Shown: piece by piece, positions 49,292 to 59,811 of the stretch | Layout of the letters: every line of letters begins with the position of its first letter | Position numbering within the stretch: position 1 is the first letter of the stretch | Assembly: GCF_014489495.1 (NCBI RefSeq) | Contig: NZ_CP060780.1 | Coordinates: forward strand, 558,001 to 622,000 | DNA: 64,000 nucleotides | Direction: 5' to 3' | DNA from: Sphingomonas daechungensis | Lineage (GTDB): Bacteria > Pseudomonadota > Alphaproteobacteria > Sphingomonadales > Sphingomonadaceae | Notes under the pieces: generated by a model | The model's input: only the letters and a program-made list of their open reading frames with translations | Databases searched by the model: none | What the model was told of the DNA's origin: nothing | Program-made: the position numbers and the translations under genes

Positions 49292-50636
49292 ATGCTTTCC
49301 GTGGAACAGGCGCGCGATTCCGCGCAATCGCTCGTCGAGCAGGCGCGCCGTGCCGGTGCCGATGCCGCAGACGCCGTTTACATCGGGTCGAAGTCCCAGG
49401 GCGTGCAGGTCCGCCTTGGCGAGCTGGAGCATGTGGATTTTTCGGAAGGTGAAGACGTCGGCCTGAGGGTCTTCGTCGGGCAGCAGTCCGCCAGCGTGTC
49501 CACGTCCGACTTCTCGAACGAGGCGCTCTCAGCCCTCGTCGAACGCGCAGTCGCCATGGCTCGCGAAGCACCTGAGGATCCTTACGCGGGGCTTGCACCC
49601 GCTCAGCTGATTGCCCGAGGACCGTTCCCTGACATCGACGCCGAAGATCGAAGCGCCCCGGGCCCGCAGGAATTACGCGAGAGCGCACTCGCAGCCGAGA
49701 GAGCAGCGCGCGCGGTCGAAGGCGTCACCAATTCTTCTGGAGGCTCGGCGGGCCGCTCTGCGAGCACCATGGCGCTCGCCACATCCTCCGGCTTTAGCGG
49801 AGCTTCGCGTTCCACGGGGCACAGCATTTCCGTCAGCGTGATTGCCGGAGAAGGGCCGACAATGCAGCGCGACGGCGCATGGCACGGTGCGCGACATCTG
49901 TCGGACGTGGACGCACCGGAAATCGTTGGCCGACTTGCTGGCGATCGGGCGATCGCCAAGCTCAACCCCGGCAAGCCCCAGCCGGGACGCTATCCGATCC
50001 TGTTCGATCCTCGCGTCGCCGGGTCGCTGGTGACTCATTTCGCCGCGTCTATCTCCGGCGGATCGATTGCGCGAAAGGCCAGCTTCCTGCTCAGCAAGCT
50101 CGGCGAGCGCATTTTTGCAGACGGTGTGCGGATCGTCGACGATCCACTCCGCCCGCGCGGACTTCGCTCCCGCGCCTTTGACGGCGAAGGTCTCCCGGTT
50201 GCTCGCATGGACTTCGTATCCGATGGAATTCTTCGAACTTGGACAGCCGAGAGCGCGTCCGCTCGCCAACTTGGCATCCAGCCGACGGGCCACGCCGTGC
50301 GCGGTGCTGGCGGAGCGCCGGGGCCGGACCGAGCAACCTGTTCATCGAGGCGGGGAACCGCACTCGGGAGGAGCTTCTCGCCAGCTATCCGGAAGCGATC
50401 CTGGTCACCGAACTCATCGGACAGGGGATCAACTACGTGACCGGCGACTACAGCCGGGGAGCTGCCGGCTTCATGGTCCGCAACGGCGAGATCGCGGAGC
50501 CGGTCGCCGAAATCACAATCGCCTCCAACCTGCTCGAAATGTTTGCAACTTTAGAGCCGGGCAGCGATCTGGAGTTCCGGCGCGGGATCGATTCCCGACC
50601 CTGCTATTGCCGGAAATGACAGTCGCCGCCGCCTAG
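49292..50636 (+). CDS. pmbA: TldD/PmbA family metalloprotease subunit (TldE/PmbA)
   Basis: About 448 residues after repair. The TldE/PmbA subunit partners TldD in a heterodimeric protease that processes small peptides, for example microcins, and antitoxins. The N-terminal EHVDFSEGEDVGLRVFVGQQ, the middle PVLFDPRVAG-like PILFDPRVAGSLVTHFAASI and the C-terminal NLFIEAGNRTREELLASYPE with LVTELIGQGINYVTGDYSRG fit PmbA. The HExxxH metal motif of TldD is absent, which points to the TldE/PmbA side. Losses near 50322 and 50596 break it; the repaired end is PTLLLPEMTVAAA at 50636. ubiA is 9 bp upstream. Confidence 0.92.
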
Positions 50637-51070
50637 TCCGCCGCCTCGATGGCCGGAACGCCAAGCCGCATGATCTCGATCTTGGTGCAGCGATCCATCA
50701 CCACTTTGAGGCCGGCAGCCTCGGCGCGGGCCGCCGCATCCTCGTTGACGATTCCGAGCTGCATCCAGACTGCCTTGGCGCCTGCGGCAATCGCCTGGTC
50801 GACGGCCTCGCCTGCCGCGATCGGGCGGCGGAAAATATCGACGATGTCGATCGGGACGCCGATCTGGCCAAGGTCGCGCCAGACGAACTCGTTGTGAACG
50901 CGCTCGCCGGTGATCTGCGGGTTGACCGGCAGCATCCGGTAGCCGTGGCGCTGCAAGAAGGCCGACACGCCGTAGGACGGGCGATCCGGCCGGTCCGAGC
51001 AGCCGAACACGGCAATCGTCCGTGCCTCTGTCAGCAACTGCCGGATGTCTTCGTCGGTGGTCAGCGGCAT
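50633..51070 (-). CDS. CoA-binding domain protein (YccU-like)
   Basis: 145 residues, unbroken. A Rossmann-type CoA-binding domain: ARTIAVFGCSDRPDRPSYGV near the start, YRMLPVNPQITGERV, and VWMQLGIVNEDAAARAEAAG near the end. These small proteins bind CoA, but their role is not known. Its stop overlaps the convergent pmbA stop by 4 bp. mrp/apbC lies 26 bp upstream on the same strand and is probably in the same transcript. Confidence 0.9.
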   Translation of the reverse strand: MPLTTDEDIRQLLTEARTIAVFGCSDRPDRPSYGVSAFLQRHGYRMLPVNPQITGERVHNEFVWRDLGQIGVPIDIVDIFRRPIAAGEAVDQAIAAGAKAVWMQLGIVNEDAAARAEAAGLKVVMDRCTKIEIMRLGVPAIEAAD

Positions 51071-51096
51071 CAGTCGTCTCCCGAGCGTTCAATGCT

Positions 51097-52062
51097 TCAG
51101 CGGCGAACTTTCTCCAGTTCGGCCAACACCGCGGCGGCGAGTCTGGTGAAAGCGTCCGCGTCCTGCGGAGCGCCCGCGGCTGGCGGCATTCCGGCATCGG
51201 ATGCCGAGCGAATTGCAGGCGACAAAGGCAGCCGCCCCAGGAAGGGCACGCCGATCGTCTCCGCGGCAGCTTCCGCGCCGCCGCTGCCGAACGGATCGGA
51301 GCCTTCGCCGCAATGCGGGCAAATGTAGCCCGCCATGTTCTCGACGATCCCGAGAACCGGCACGTCCATCTTGCGGAACAGGTCGATCGCGCGGGTCGCG
51401 TCGATCAAGGACAAGTCCTGCGGTGTCGAGACGATCACGGCCCCATCCGGCCGCGATTTCTGGATCAGTGACAATTGGACGTCACCGGTGCCCGGCGGCA
51501 AATCGACGACGAGGACCTCGGCATCGCCCCAGTCCGCCTCGATCAGCTTGGCCAGCGCACCCGTCGCCATCGGCCCGCGCCAGGCCAGTGCATGGCCCGG
51601 CGACACCAGCTGGCCGAGCGAAAGAAACTTGAGGCCATGCGCTTCGACCGGGATCAGGCGGTCGTCCTCGGCTTCGGGCTTGGCATTGGTCCCTAGCAGG
51701 GTCGGCTGCGACGGTCCGTAGACGTCGGCGTCGACAAGACCGACTTTCTTTCCTGTCCGCGATATGGCGATGGCCAGGTTAGTCGCGACAGTCGATTTGC
51801 CGACCCCGCCCTTGCCGGCCCCGACGGCGATCAGGGTACGCGCCGGCTGCGAGGCGGTCATGGCAATGCGTGCCTCGCTTACGCCTTCAATCGCCAGCGC
51901 GGCGTCGCGGAAATTTTCCTCGACGGCCGCGCGATCCGCGGTTCCAAGACCGGTCGCATCGACGATCAACGTCGCTACGCCATCCTTCAGCTTTCGCGAG
52001 CGCAGGCGCGCGGCTTCCGGGTGCGCATCGAGCGTCGCGAGCGGGTCATTCTCTGCTGCCAT
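51097..52062 (-). CDS. apbC: Iron-sulfur cluster carrier protein Mrp/ApbC
   Basis: P-loop ATPase that carries [4Fe-4S] clusters to target proteins. 321 residues from the ATG at 52062, unbroken. An N-terminal DUF59-like domain is followed by the deviant Walker A IAVGAGKGGVGKSTVATNLA, Walker B-like VLVVDLPPGTGDVQLSL, and the cluster-binding CPHCGEG near the end. A longer frame extends upstream to 52449, but it only shadows hflK on the other strand. It is divergent from hflK with 72 bp between, where no promoter was clear. Confidence 0.95.
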   Translation of the reverse strand: MAAENDPLATLDAHPEAARLRSRKLKDGVATLIVDATGLGTADRAAVEENFRDAALAIEGVSEARIAMTASQPARTLIAVGAGKGGVGKSTVATNLAIAISRTGKKVGLVDADVYGPSQPTLLGTNAKPEAEDDRLIPVEAHGLKFLSLGQLVSPGHALAWRGPMATGALAKLIEADWGDAEVLVVDLPPGTGDVQLSLIQKSRPDGAVIVSTPQDLSLIDATRAIDLFRKMDVPVLGIVENMAGYICPHCGEGSDPFGSGGAEAAAETIGVPFLGRLPLSPAIRSASDAGMPPAAGAPQDADAFTRLAAAVLAELEKVRR

Positions 52063-52134
52063 CGCCGCGCGACATAGGAAGTCGTCGCTCGGTTGCCACT
52101 GTTTTTCGCCCGGACTGCTTCCTATAGTGGTCCC

Positions 52135-53215
52135 ATGACCATCTTTTCGGGGCTCGTCCCCAGGGCGCGCGCCCTCTTCAGCGACAATAAAGGTCCATGG
52201 GGTCCGTCGAGCGGCGGAGAGCCGGAGGACGAACCGTCTCCGAAAGGCCCGTGGGGCGAGACTCCCTCCAAGGGCAAGCGCGCGACGGGATCGTCGCGAC
52301 AAACCGCCTCCCTCGACGAATTCCTTCGCCGGGGACGCGAACGCTTCGGCGGCGGCGGCGGCGGCTATTCTGGCCGGCCGATCGGCTCCCTCATCTTCTG
52401 GGCGATCGGCGCTTTGGTGCTCGTCTGGTTGCTGTTCACCTCGACCCACGTGATCTCGCCAAGCCAGCGCGGCGTCGTTTCCCGGTTCGGGCGCTACACC
52501 ACTACCCTCGGCCAGGTGTGGGCTTCACCCTCCCCTCGCCAATCGACCGCGTGAAGAAGATCGACGTCGAGAACATCCGCTCGTTCGACCTGGGTTCGAC
52601 CGGCGATAACGACCTGATGCTGACCGGCGACCAGAACTTGCTGGATATCGCTTATTCGGTCCGTTGGAACATCCGGACGCCGGAGCTCTATTTGTTCCAG
52701 CTTGCGGATCCCGACGAAACGACCAAGCAGGTGGCGGAAAGCGCAATGCGCGCGGTCGTCAGCCGGGTCAGCCTGAACGACGCCATGGGTGACAAGAGGG
52801 CAGAGATCGAAACCCAGGTCACCGAGCTGATGCAGCGTATCCTCGACAGCTATCGCTCGGGCATCCAGGTGCAGGGCATCGCAATCAAGCAGGCCGATCC
52901 GCCCGACGCCGTCAACGACGCCTTCAAGGAAGTCACGGCGGCCCAGCAGGACGCCCAGTCCTACGTCAACCAGGCCGGGCCTATGCCCTTCAGCTCACTG
53001 CCAAGGCGCAGGGCGAGGCGACGGCGTTCGACAAGGTCTACGAGCAGTACAAGCTCGCGCCCGAAGTCACCCGCCGCCGCATGTATTACGAAACGATGGA
53101 GCAGGTGCTATCCAAGGTCGACAAGACGATCATCGAGGCGCCCGGAGTGACGCCGTATCTTCCACTGCCGGAGCTTAAGAAGTCGCAGCCGCAGCAGCAG
53201 GAGACGCAGCGATGA
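52135..53215 (+). CDS. hflK: FtsH protease activity modulator HflK
   Basis: SPFH-family membrane protein that with HflC cages and modulates FtsH. About 360 residues after repair. A Gly/Pro-rich N-terminus (RERFGGGGGGYSGRP) precedes the membrane span LIFWAIGALVLVWLLF, then the SPFH domain (VVSRFGRYTTTL, DRVKKIDVENIRSFDLGS, LDIAYSVRWNIRTPELYLF). The C-terminal helix has AYALQLTAKAQGEA. Two losses near 52513 (after TTTLG) and near 52979 (after VNQA) break it. The stop overlaps the hflC ATG as ATGA. Confidence 0.95.
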
Positions 53216-54075
53216 TGGACTTCATCCGCCAGCGTCCGATCGTTACCGCGGTCGTCGCACTCGCGCTGTTGCTCGTGCTCGTGAGCAGCTTCCCCGTCGT
53301 TCCGGAAACCAAGCAGGCCGTCGTAGTCCGCTTCGGCAAGCCGGCCCGGATTCTCAACCGCTACGAACCAGGCCGCCCGATCGGCAGCGCAGGCGCGGGA
53401 ATCAGCTGGCGCATTCCGTTCGCGGAAGACATCGTCTGGATCGACAAGCGCGTGCAGGACGTGGACATGCAGCGCCAGCAGGTGCTGTCGACCGACCAGC
53501 GCCGGCTCGAGGTCGATGCATTCGCCCGCTACCGCATCGTGGATCCTCTGAAAATGTACATCCGTGCACGAAACGAGGACCAGCTTCGCGACCAGCTACG
53601 CCCGATCCTGGGCTCGGAAGTTCGCAATGAGCTCGGCCGGATCGAGTTCGCGGCGCTCCTGACCCCGGAGCGGCAGGGAATCATGGAAAGCGTCAAGAAG
53701 TCGCTCAACATGATCGCCAGCCAGTACGGCGCGGAAATCATCGATGTGCGGATCAAGAAGACCGACCTTCCCGACGGCACGCCGCTTCAGTCCGCCTACG
53801 ATCGGATGCGGACGGCGCGCCAGCAGGAGGCTCGCTCAATCCGTGCCCAGGGTGCCAAGCAGGCGCAGATCATCCGTGCGGAAGCAGACGCTGACGCGGC
53901 GAAGACCTATGCCGCAAGCTTTGGCAAGGATGCGGACTTCTATGACTTCTACCGCGCCATGCAGAGTTACCAGACGACCTTCGTCGGCGACGGCCAGGAT
54001 AAAACTGCTCCCACGAGCATCGTTTTGTCGCCTGACAATGCCTATTTGAAGGAATTCGCTGGGAGAGGACGCTGA
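53212..54075 (+). CDS. hflC: Protease modulator HflC
   Basis: Partner of HflK in the periplasm-facing FtsH-HflKC complex. 287 residues, unbroken. An N-terminal membrane span (IVTAVVALALLLVLVSSF) is followed by the SPFH domain (TKQAVVVRFGKPARIL, IVWIDKRVQDVDMQRQ, VDAFARYRIVDPLKMY) and a long helix rich in Ala/Gln/Arg (ARSIRAQGAKQAQIIRAEAD). It is translationally coupled to hflK by an ATGA overlap. Confidence 0.96.
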   Translation: MMDFIRQRPIVTAVVALALLLVLVSSFPVVPETKQAVVVRFGKPARILNRYEPGRPIGSAGAGISWRIPFAEDIVWIDKRVQDVDMQRQQVLSTDQRRLEVDAFARYRIVDPLKMYIRARNEDQLRDQLRPILGSEVRNELGRIEFAALLTPERQGIMESVKKSLNMIASQYGAEIIDVRIKKTDLPDGTPLQSAYDRMRTARQQEARSIRAQGAKQAQIIRAEADADAAKTYAASFGKDADFYDFYRAMQSYQTTFVGDGQDKTAPTSIVLSPDNAYLKEFAGRGR

Positions 54076-54149
54076 GTCCGTTCAATTCGCGTTCAGGCGT
54101 TGTGGCTAGCGCCAGCGTAAGTGCTAAACGTGCAATTCATGGAGTATCG

Positions 54150-55703
54150 ATGAGATCGAAGGAGTCCGGGACGGTGCGCTACGCCTATGGAGTTGCAACG
54201 GCGCTGCTGTTGGGTGGAACCGCCTTTTCGCTGACAACCGGGTCGGCGGGTGCGCAGGTTGCGCAAAATTCTCCCGCGGCGATGGCGCCGGGTGGAGCCC
54301 CCATGTCCTTTGCGGACCTGGCGGCAAAGCTTCAGCCAGCAGTGGTCAACATTTCAACGAAGCAGCGCGTACCGGTCAGGACCCAGTCCGACCCGCTGGA
54401 AGAGTTCTTCAAACGCTTCGGATTTCCCGACAGCCAGACCCCCAACGGCCAGGGCGGTGGCGGGCCGCGCACCCGTGAAACCGGCTCCCTCGGCTCCGGC
54501 TTCATCATTTCGCCGGACGGCTACATCGTCACCAACAACCACCTGATCCAGAGCGCGACCGGCAACGGAACGGTCGATCAGGTCACCGTGACGCTGACCA
54601 ACCGCAAGGAATATCCGGCGCGAATCATCGGCCGCGACACGGCTTCCGATCTCGCCCTGCTCAAGATCGAGGGGCAGAACCTGCCGTTCGTTAACTGGGG
54701 CGACAGCACCAAGGCCCGCGTGGGCGACTGGGTGCTGGCGATCGGCAATCCCTACGGCCTTGGCGGAACCGTTACTGCGGGCATCATCTCGGCCCTGCAT
54801 CGCGGTATCACCGGTGCCGGCGCCTATGACCGCTACATCCAGACCGATGCGTCCATCAACATGGGTAATTCGGGCGGCCCGATGTTCGATCTCAACGGCA
54901 ACGTGATCGGCATCAACTCGGCGCTGATCTCGCCGACCGGTGCTTCGGTCGGCATCGGCCTCGCCATTCCGGCCGAGCTTGCCCAGCCGGTCATCGATTC
55001 GCTGCGCCGCGGGCAGCGTCCGTCGCGCGGCTATCTCGGTGTCGGCCTCCAGCCGCTCGACGAAAACATCGCCGGATCGCTCGGCCTTCCGAAGGATCGC
55101 GGCGAGATCGTCCGCTCCGTGCAGCCGAACGAGCCCGCCGCTCGCGCCGGGATTCAGCAGGGCGACGTCATCCTCCGTGTCGGCGGCCGCGACGTGAACC
55201 CCGACCAGACCGTCTCGTACATCGTTGCGAACACGCCGGTCGGTTCGAAGGTCCCGGTCGAGCTCATCCGTGGCGGCAAGCGGCAGACGGTGACCGTCAC
55301 TGTCGGCCAGCGTCCGACCGAGGAAGAGCTCGCGAAGCAGCTGGGCGGAAACGACAACCAGCCGCTTAACCCGGAGAACACGCCCGCCACTCCAGGCAGC
55401 GCGGTGCTGGGCCTGCAGCTTCAGCCGCTGAACGCTGACATTGCTCGCGCGCTCAGTCTTCCGGCCGGCGCTCGCGGTGTCGTGGTGACCTCGGTCGACC
55501 CGAACAGCGACGCCAGCGAGAAGGGCCTGCAGCGGGGCGACCTGATCATGTCGGTCAACCAGCAGCCGGTGACGACACCCGCTCAGGTGGCGGCTGCGGT
55601 CGCCGCGGCCAAGGCTGGCGGACGGACGAGCGTCCTGCTGCTGGTCAGGCGCGGCACCGGGCCGGAAGCCTTTGTCGGCGTGGACATCGCTCCGCAGCAG
55701 TAG
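54150..55703 (+). CDS. degP: Do/DegP-type periplasmic serine endoprotease
   Basis: HtrA-family protease/chaperone of the envelope stress response. 517 residues, unbroken. A signal peptide (YAYGVATALLLGGTAFSL, cut near AGAQVAQ) exports it. The catalytic triad is His in IVTNNHLIQSA, Asp in DTASDLALLKIEG and Ser in MGNSGGPMFDLNG. Two PDZ domains follow (GYLGVGLQPLDENIAGSLGL; VLGLQLQPLNADIARALSLP), each with a GDVI/GDLI loop. The ATG at 54150 has GGAG 5 bp upstream. Placement directly after hflKC groups envelope quality-control genes together. Confidence 0.96.
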   Translation: MRSKESGTVRYAYGVATALLLGGTAFSLTTGSAGAQVAQNSPAAMAPGGAPMSFADLAAKLQPAVVNISTKQRVPVRTQSDPLEEFFKRFGFPDSQTPNGQGGGGPRTRETGSLGSGFIISPDGYIVTNNHLIQSATGNGTVDQVTVTLTNRKEYPARIIGRDTASDLALLKIEGQNLPFVNWGDSTKARVGDWVLAIGNPYGLGGTVTAGIISALHRGITGAGAYDRYIQTDASINMGNSGGPMFDLNGNVIGINSALISPTGASVGIGLAIPAELAQPVIDSLRRGQRPSRGYLGVGLQPLDENIAGSLGLPKDRGEIVRSVQPNEPAARAGIQQGDVILRVGGRDVNPDQTVSYIVANTPVGSKVPVELIRGGKRQTVTVTVGQRPTEEELAKQLGGNDNQPLNPENTPATPGSAVLGLQLQPLNADIARALSLPAGARGVVVTSVDPNSDASEKGLQRGDLIMSVNQQPVTTPAQVAAAVAAAKAGGRTSVLLLVRRGTGPEAFVGVDIAPQQ

Positions 55704-55763
55704 GAGTCGCCACGGCGTTTTGCCGAGGCTAGGTTGCGCCCGCGAATCTTCGAGGGAGTGCGC

Positions 55764-57404
55764 ATGGCCGGCGAACCGACGAGCGGTATCTTCATTGGTT
55801 GCGAGGCGGGTGGTGCAAATCCGCAGCAGCTCGAGCTCAAGCGGGCGAACCGGCACGGACTGATCGCCGGCGCCACCGGCACCGGCAAAACGGTCACGCT
55901 GCAGGGCATCGTCGAAGGACTCTCGGTCGCAGGCGTCCCCTGCTTTGTCGCCGACGTGAAAGGCGATTTGTCAGGCCTCGCAATGGCCGGATCGCCCACG
56001 TCGAAGATCCACTCGATCTTTCAGCAGCGGGCGGCCGACATCGGCATGACCGACTGGACGTACCACGACGTGCCCGTTCAGTTCTGGGACCTGTTCGGTG
56101 AGCAAGGCCATCCGATCCGCACGACGGTCAGCGAGATGGGCCCGCTGTTGCTCAGCCGGCTGATGAACCTCAACGAGGTTCAGGAAGGCGTGCTCAACAT
56201 CGCCTTCAATGTCGCGGACAAGGAAGGCCTGCTCCTCCTCGACCTCGACGATTTGCAATCGATGCTGGTCCATTGCGGCGAGGAAGCGGATCAGCTGACG
56301 CTGCAGTACGGCAACGTCACGAAGCAATCGATCGGGTCGATCCAGCGCTCGTTGCTTCAGTTGAGAAGCCAGGGCGGCGATCACTTCTTCGGCGAGCCGG
56401 CGCTCGAACTCCACGACTTCATTGGCTTCGACGACCAGGGGCGGGGCTTCGTCAACGTGCTGGCGGCGGATCGCCTGATGGCGTCTCCGCGGCTGTATGC
56501 GACCTTCCTCCTCTGGCTGCTGAGCGAGCTGTTCGAAGAGCTTCCGGAGATTGGCGATCCCGACAAGCCCGTGCTCTGCTTCTTCTTCGACGAGGCTCAC
56601 CTTCTTTTCGACGACGCGCCTCCGGGACTGCTCGAAAAGGTGGAGCAGGTGGTCCGCCTGATCCGTTCGAAGGGTGTCGGCGTCTATTTTATCACGCAGA
56701 ACCCGATCGATATTCCGGACAAGGTCGCGGCTCAGCTCAACAACCGCATCCAGCACAAGCTCAACGCCTTCACGCCGCGCGACCAGCAGGCGGTAAAAGC
56801 GGCGGCCGACACGTTCCGCATCAATCCCGCGATCGACGTCGCGACCGCCATCACCGAGCTGAAGATCGGTGAGGCCCTGGTGTCGCTGCTGCAGCCCGAC
56901 GGATCGCCGTCGCCGGTCCAGCGCGTCTTGATCAAGCCGACTTCGACCCGCGTCGGCCCGCTGACGCCGGAGGAGCGCAACATCATCATCACGACCGATG
57001 CGGTCGGCGTGAAGTACGACACCTTGCTGGATCGCGAATCCGCCGAGGAGATCCTCAAGGCCAAGGGCGACGAAGCGGCAGCCGCAGCCGCCGAGCTCAA
57101 GGCTAAGACAGATTCCGAGAAGGCGGCCGCGCAGCAGGCGAAGCTCGATGCCGTCGCCGCCAAGGAAGCGGCGCGGGCGCAGGCGGCTCAGGCTCGGCTC
57201 GAGGCGCAACAGCAGCGCGAAGCCGAACGCCAGCGTGCTGCCGAGGAGCGCGAAGCGGCCCGGCAGGCGCGCGAGGCCGCCAAGCCGACCATGGCCGACA
57301 AGATGATCCAGTCGGCGGGCCGCTCCATCGCCAGCTCCGTCGGACGGCAGCTAGGCAACCAGCTTCTCCGGGGAATCTTCGGCGGATTATTGCGTGGCAG
57401 ATAA
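55764..57404 (+). CDS. HerA-like ATPase (DUF853 family)
   Basis: 546 residues, unbroken. A HerA/FtsK-fold P-loop ATPase: Walker A HGLIAGATGTGKTVTLQGIV, Walker B with FFFDEAHLLFDDAP, and YFITQNPIDIPDKVAAQLNN after it. The C-terminal 120 residues are a long Ala/Glu/Gln-rich coiled-coil helix (AAAELKAKTDSEKAAAQQ and on) ending in a glycine-rich tail (QLLRGIFGGLLRGR). HerA proteins work with NurA in DNA end processing, or as defence components. No nuclease gene is adjacent here, and the DUF853 group is conserved in proteobacteria as a housekeeping gene of unknown role. Confidence 0.9.
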   Translation: MAGEPTSGIFIGCEAGGANPQQLELKRANRHGLIAGATGTGKTVTLQGIVEGLSVAGVPCFVADVKGDLSGLAMAGSPTSKIHSIFQQRAADIGMTDWTYHDVPVQFWDLFGEQGHPIRTTVSEMGPLLLSRLMNLNEVQEGVLNIAFNVADKEGLLLLDLDDLQSMLVHCGEEADQLTLQYGNVTKQSIGSIQRSLLQLRSQGGDHFFGEPALELHDFIGFDDQGRGFVNVLAADRLMASPRLYATFLLWLLSELFEELPEIGDPDKPVLCFFFDEAHLLFDDAPPGLLEKVEQVVRLIRSKGVGVYFITQNPIDIPDKVAAQLNNRIQHKLNAFTPRDQQAVKAAADTFRINPAIDVATAITELKIGEALVSLLQPDGSPSPVQRVLIKPTSTRVGPLTPEERNIIITTDAVGVKYDTLLDRESAEEILKAKGDEAAAAAAELKAKTDSEKAAAQQAKLDAVAAKEAARAQAAQARLEAQQQREAERQRAAEEREAARQAREAAKPTMADKMIQSAGRSIASSVGRQLGNQLLRGIFGGLLRGR

Positions 57405-57794
57405 GCGCGACCAGATTCAGGCGCTCGAGTGCGCTTGGCGCGACGCGTTGTGCGCCAAGGACGTGGACAGGCTCGAAAGCCTGATCCATCCGAGCTTCGT
57501 CCTGATCGGCACGCGCTCGACTGGTCCATTCATTCTCACTCGCGATGAATGGATCGACGCGATCCAGAAGCGCGAGCTCATCTCCATCGATCTCGACATC
57601 CGTGATGCCGTCGTTCTCGACCAGGTGATGGTCGGGACGATTTGGGCACGCTGGCGCGTCAAATACCTTGGCGGCGAGATCGAAGATTGCGTCCTGCTCA
57701 CCGACGTTTGGGTCCAGGACGATGGTCAGTGGAAAGTGGTTCGAAGGCATTCCAGCCCGGCACCCCGGGCCAGTACGGGACGGAGGGACGTTAG
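57394..57794 (+). CDS. NTF2-like (DUF4440) family protein
   Basis: About 133 residues. The start GTG at 57394 overlaps the end of the HerA-like gene. The fold is shown by ALECAWRDALCAKDVDRLES, LIHPSFVLIGTRSTGPFILT and VWVQDDGQWKVVRRH, a cone-shaped small-molecule pocket. The uninterrupted frame would run to 57915, 120 bp into the next gene. With one base restored after RRH it stops at 57794, sharing bases with the GTG of the transporter (TAGTG). I take the shorter version, with moderate confidence in the exact end. Confidence 0.72.
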
Positions 57795-59810
57795 TGGCAA
57801 CAGTGTCGGGAAAGAGTGGCATTCAGGCCGTGAAGGAGCTCACGCTCCGAGGGATCATCCTGGGTGCGATCATTACCTTGGTGTTCACTGCGGCGAACGT
57901 TTACCTTGGCCTTAAGATCGGACTTACCTTCGCCACCTCGATCCCGGCCGCCGTCATCTCGATGGCCGTGCTTCGGTTCTTCTCGGATTCCACGATCCAG
58001 GAAAACAATATCGTCCAGACGATCGCTTCGGCGGCGGGCACGCTGTCGGCGATCATCTTCGTGCTGCCCGGACTGATCATGGTCGGCTGGTGGACCGGCT
58101 TCCCTTATTGGCTGTCGGTCGCCGTCATCGCCATCGGCGGCATCCTCGGCGTCATGTATTCCGTGCCGTTGAGACGCGCACTCGTCACTGGCACTGACCT
58201 CCCCTACCCGAAGGTGTCGCCGCGGCGGAAGTGCTGAAGGTCGGCGCAGGCGTCGGCGGCGCCGAAGAGAACAAGCGCGGCCTGCGCATGATCGTGTGGA
58301 GCTCGATTGCAGCAGCCGGCTATGCGGCTCTCGCCCAGACCAAGCTCCTCGCCGCCGACGCGGCCAAGGCCTTCAAATTCGGAAGCGGCGCCACCGCCGT
58401 TTCGACCAGCCTGTCGATGGCGTTGATTGGCGTTGGACACCTCGTCGGCCTCGCCGTCGGCATCGCCATGTTCGTCGGGCTGCTGATCAGCTGGGTCTAT
58501 CTCGTCCCGCACTACACCGCGATTTCGGCTGCAGCGCCTGGGGTGGAGATCGGCGACTTCGTCAACGATGTGTTCCGCAACAAGGTTCGATTCATCGGTG
58601 CAGGCACGATTGGCGTCGCAGCGATCTGGACGCTGTTGCGGATCATCGGCCCAATCGTTTCCGGCATCCGTGCCGCCCTCGTCGCCAACAGCGCTCGCAA
58701 GGCCGGCCGCGGCGACGAGCTTCCGCTGACCGAGCGCGACCTGCCGATCGGCATCGTCGGCGGCACGATCCTGCTATCGATGATCCCGATCGCATTCCTG
58801 CTCTATGCTTTTGCCAACACCCCGCCGATCTCATCGGAGCCGGCCCTGACCCTCAGCATCAGCATCGTCTACATCCTGGTCATCGGCGTCATCATCGCGG
58901 CGGTCACCGGCTACATGGCCGGCCTGATCGGTGCTTCGAACAGCCCGGTCTCCGGCGTCGGCATCCTTGCGGTGCTCGGTATTTCCGTGATCCTCGCCTT
59001 GCTGTTCCCGGGCGTAACTGGCGACCTCACCAAGTCGCTCGTCGCCTTCGCACTCTTCGTGACGGCATTGATCTTCGGCATAGCAACGATCGCCAACAAC
59101 AACTTGCAGGACCTGAAGACCGGCCAGCTCGTCGACGCGACGCCATGGCGGCAGCAGGTCGCACTGGTTCTCGGCGTGATCTTCGGAGCTTTGGTAATCC
59201 CGCCGATTCTCGACCTGCTCAATTCGGCGTTCGGGTTCCAGGGCGCGCCCGGCGCGAAGGACACGTCGCTGGCCGCACCGCAGGCCGCGCTGATCTCGGC
59301 CATCGCGCAAGGCGTGCTCGGCGGCGACCTCGACTGGGGCCTGATCGGATGGGGCGCGGTGATCGGGGCCATCTGCGTCGCGGTCGACGAGATTCTTCGA
59401 GCGACCAAGAAGGGTTCGCTGCCGCCGCTGGCGGTCGGCATGGGCATCTACCTGCCGATGGCTTTGACCCTGCTGATCCCGATTGGAGCCCTGCTGGGCC
59501 ACCTCTATGAAAAGTGGGCAGCGCGGAGCCAGAACCCGAGTTCGCGCAGCGGCTTGGTGTACTGATGGCCACCGGCTTGATCGTCGGGGAAAGCCTGTTC
59601 GGAGTGCTCTTCGCCGGAATCGTCGCCGCCACCAACAGCGACGCACCGATGGCCCTCGTCAGCGAGAATGCATGGGCGGTGCCGATTGGCATCCTCGTCT
59701 TCGCGGCGGCGATCGCTTGGCTTTATTCCAAGACGGTCTCGGACGCCCGCTCCGCACCGGCGGTGCCGGAAGACCATGTGATTCCGCCTCACGAGATCAC
59801 GCCGCGATAG
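57794..59810 (+). CDS. OPT family oligopeptide/metal transporter
   Basis: About 672 residues after repair with some 15 membrane helices. OPT motifs include LRGIILGAIITLVFTAANVY, IPAAVISMAVLRFFSDSTIQ, IVQTIASAAGTLSAIIFVLP, GTDLPYPEGVAAAEVLKVG and AGLIGASNSPVSGVGI. Members import oligopeptides or metal chelates such as iron-siderophore or nicotianamine complexes. Losses near 58208 and near 59521 break it. The GTG start at 57794 overlaps the NTF2-like stop, so the two genes are co-translated. Confidence 0.9.
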
Positions 59811-59811
59811 G

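Noticed and set aside
51097-52449. Long N-terminal extension of Mrp/ApbC
   Set aside because: The upstream 129 codons are the antisense of the start of hflK and have no family similarity. The ATG at 52062 gives the normal N-terminus.
57394-57915. NTF2-like protein extending to 57915
   Set aside because: This would overlap the start of the OPT transporter by about 120 bp. A single missing base gives a stop at 57794 that overlaps the transporter GTG.
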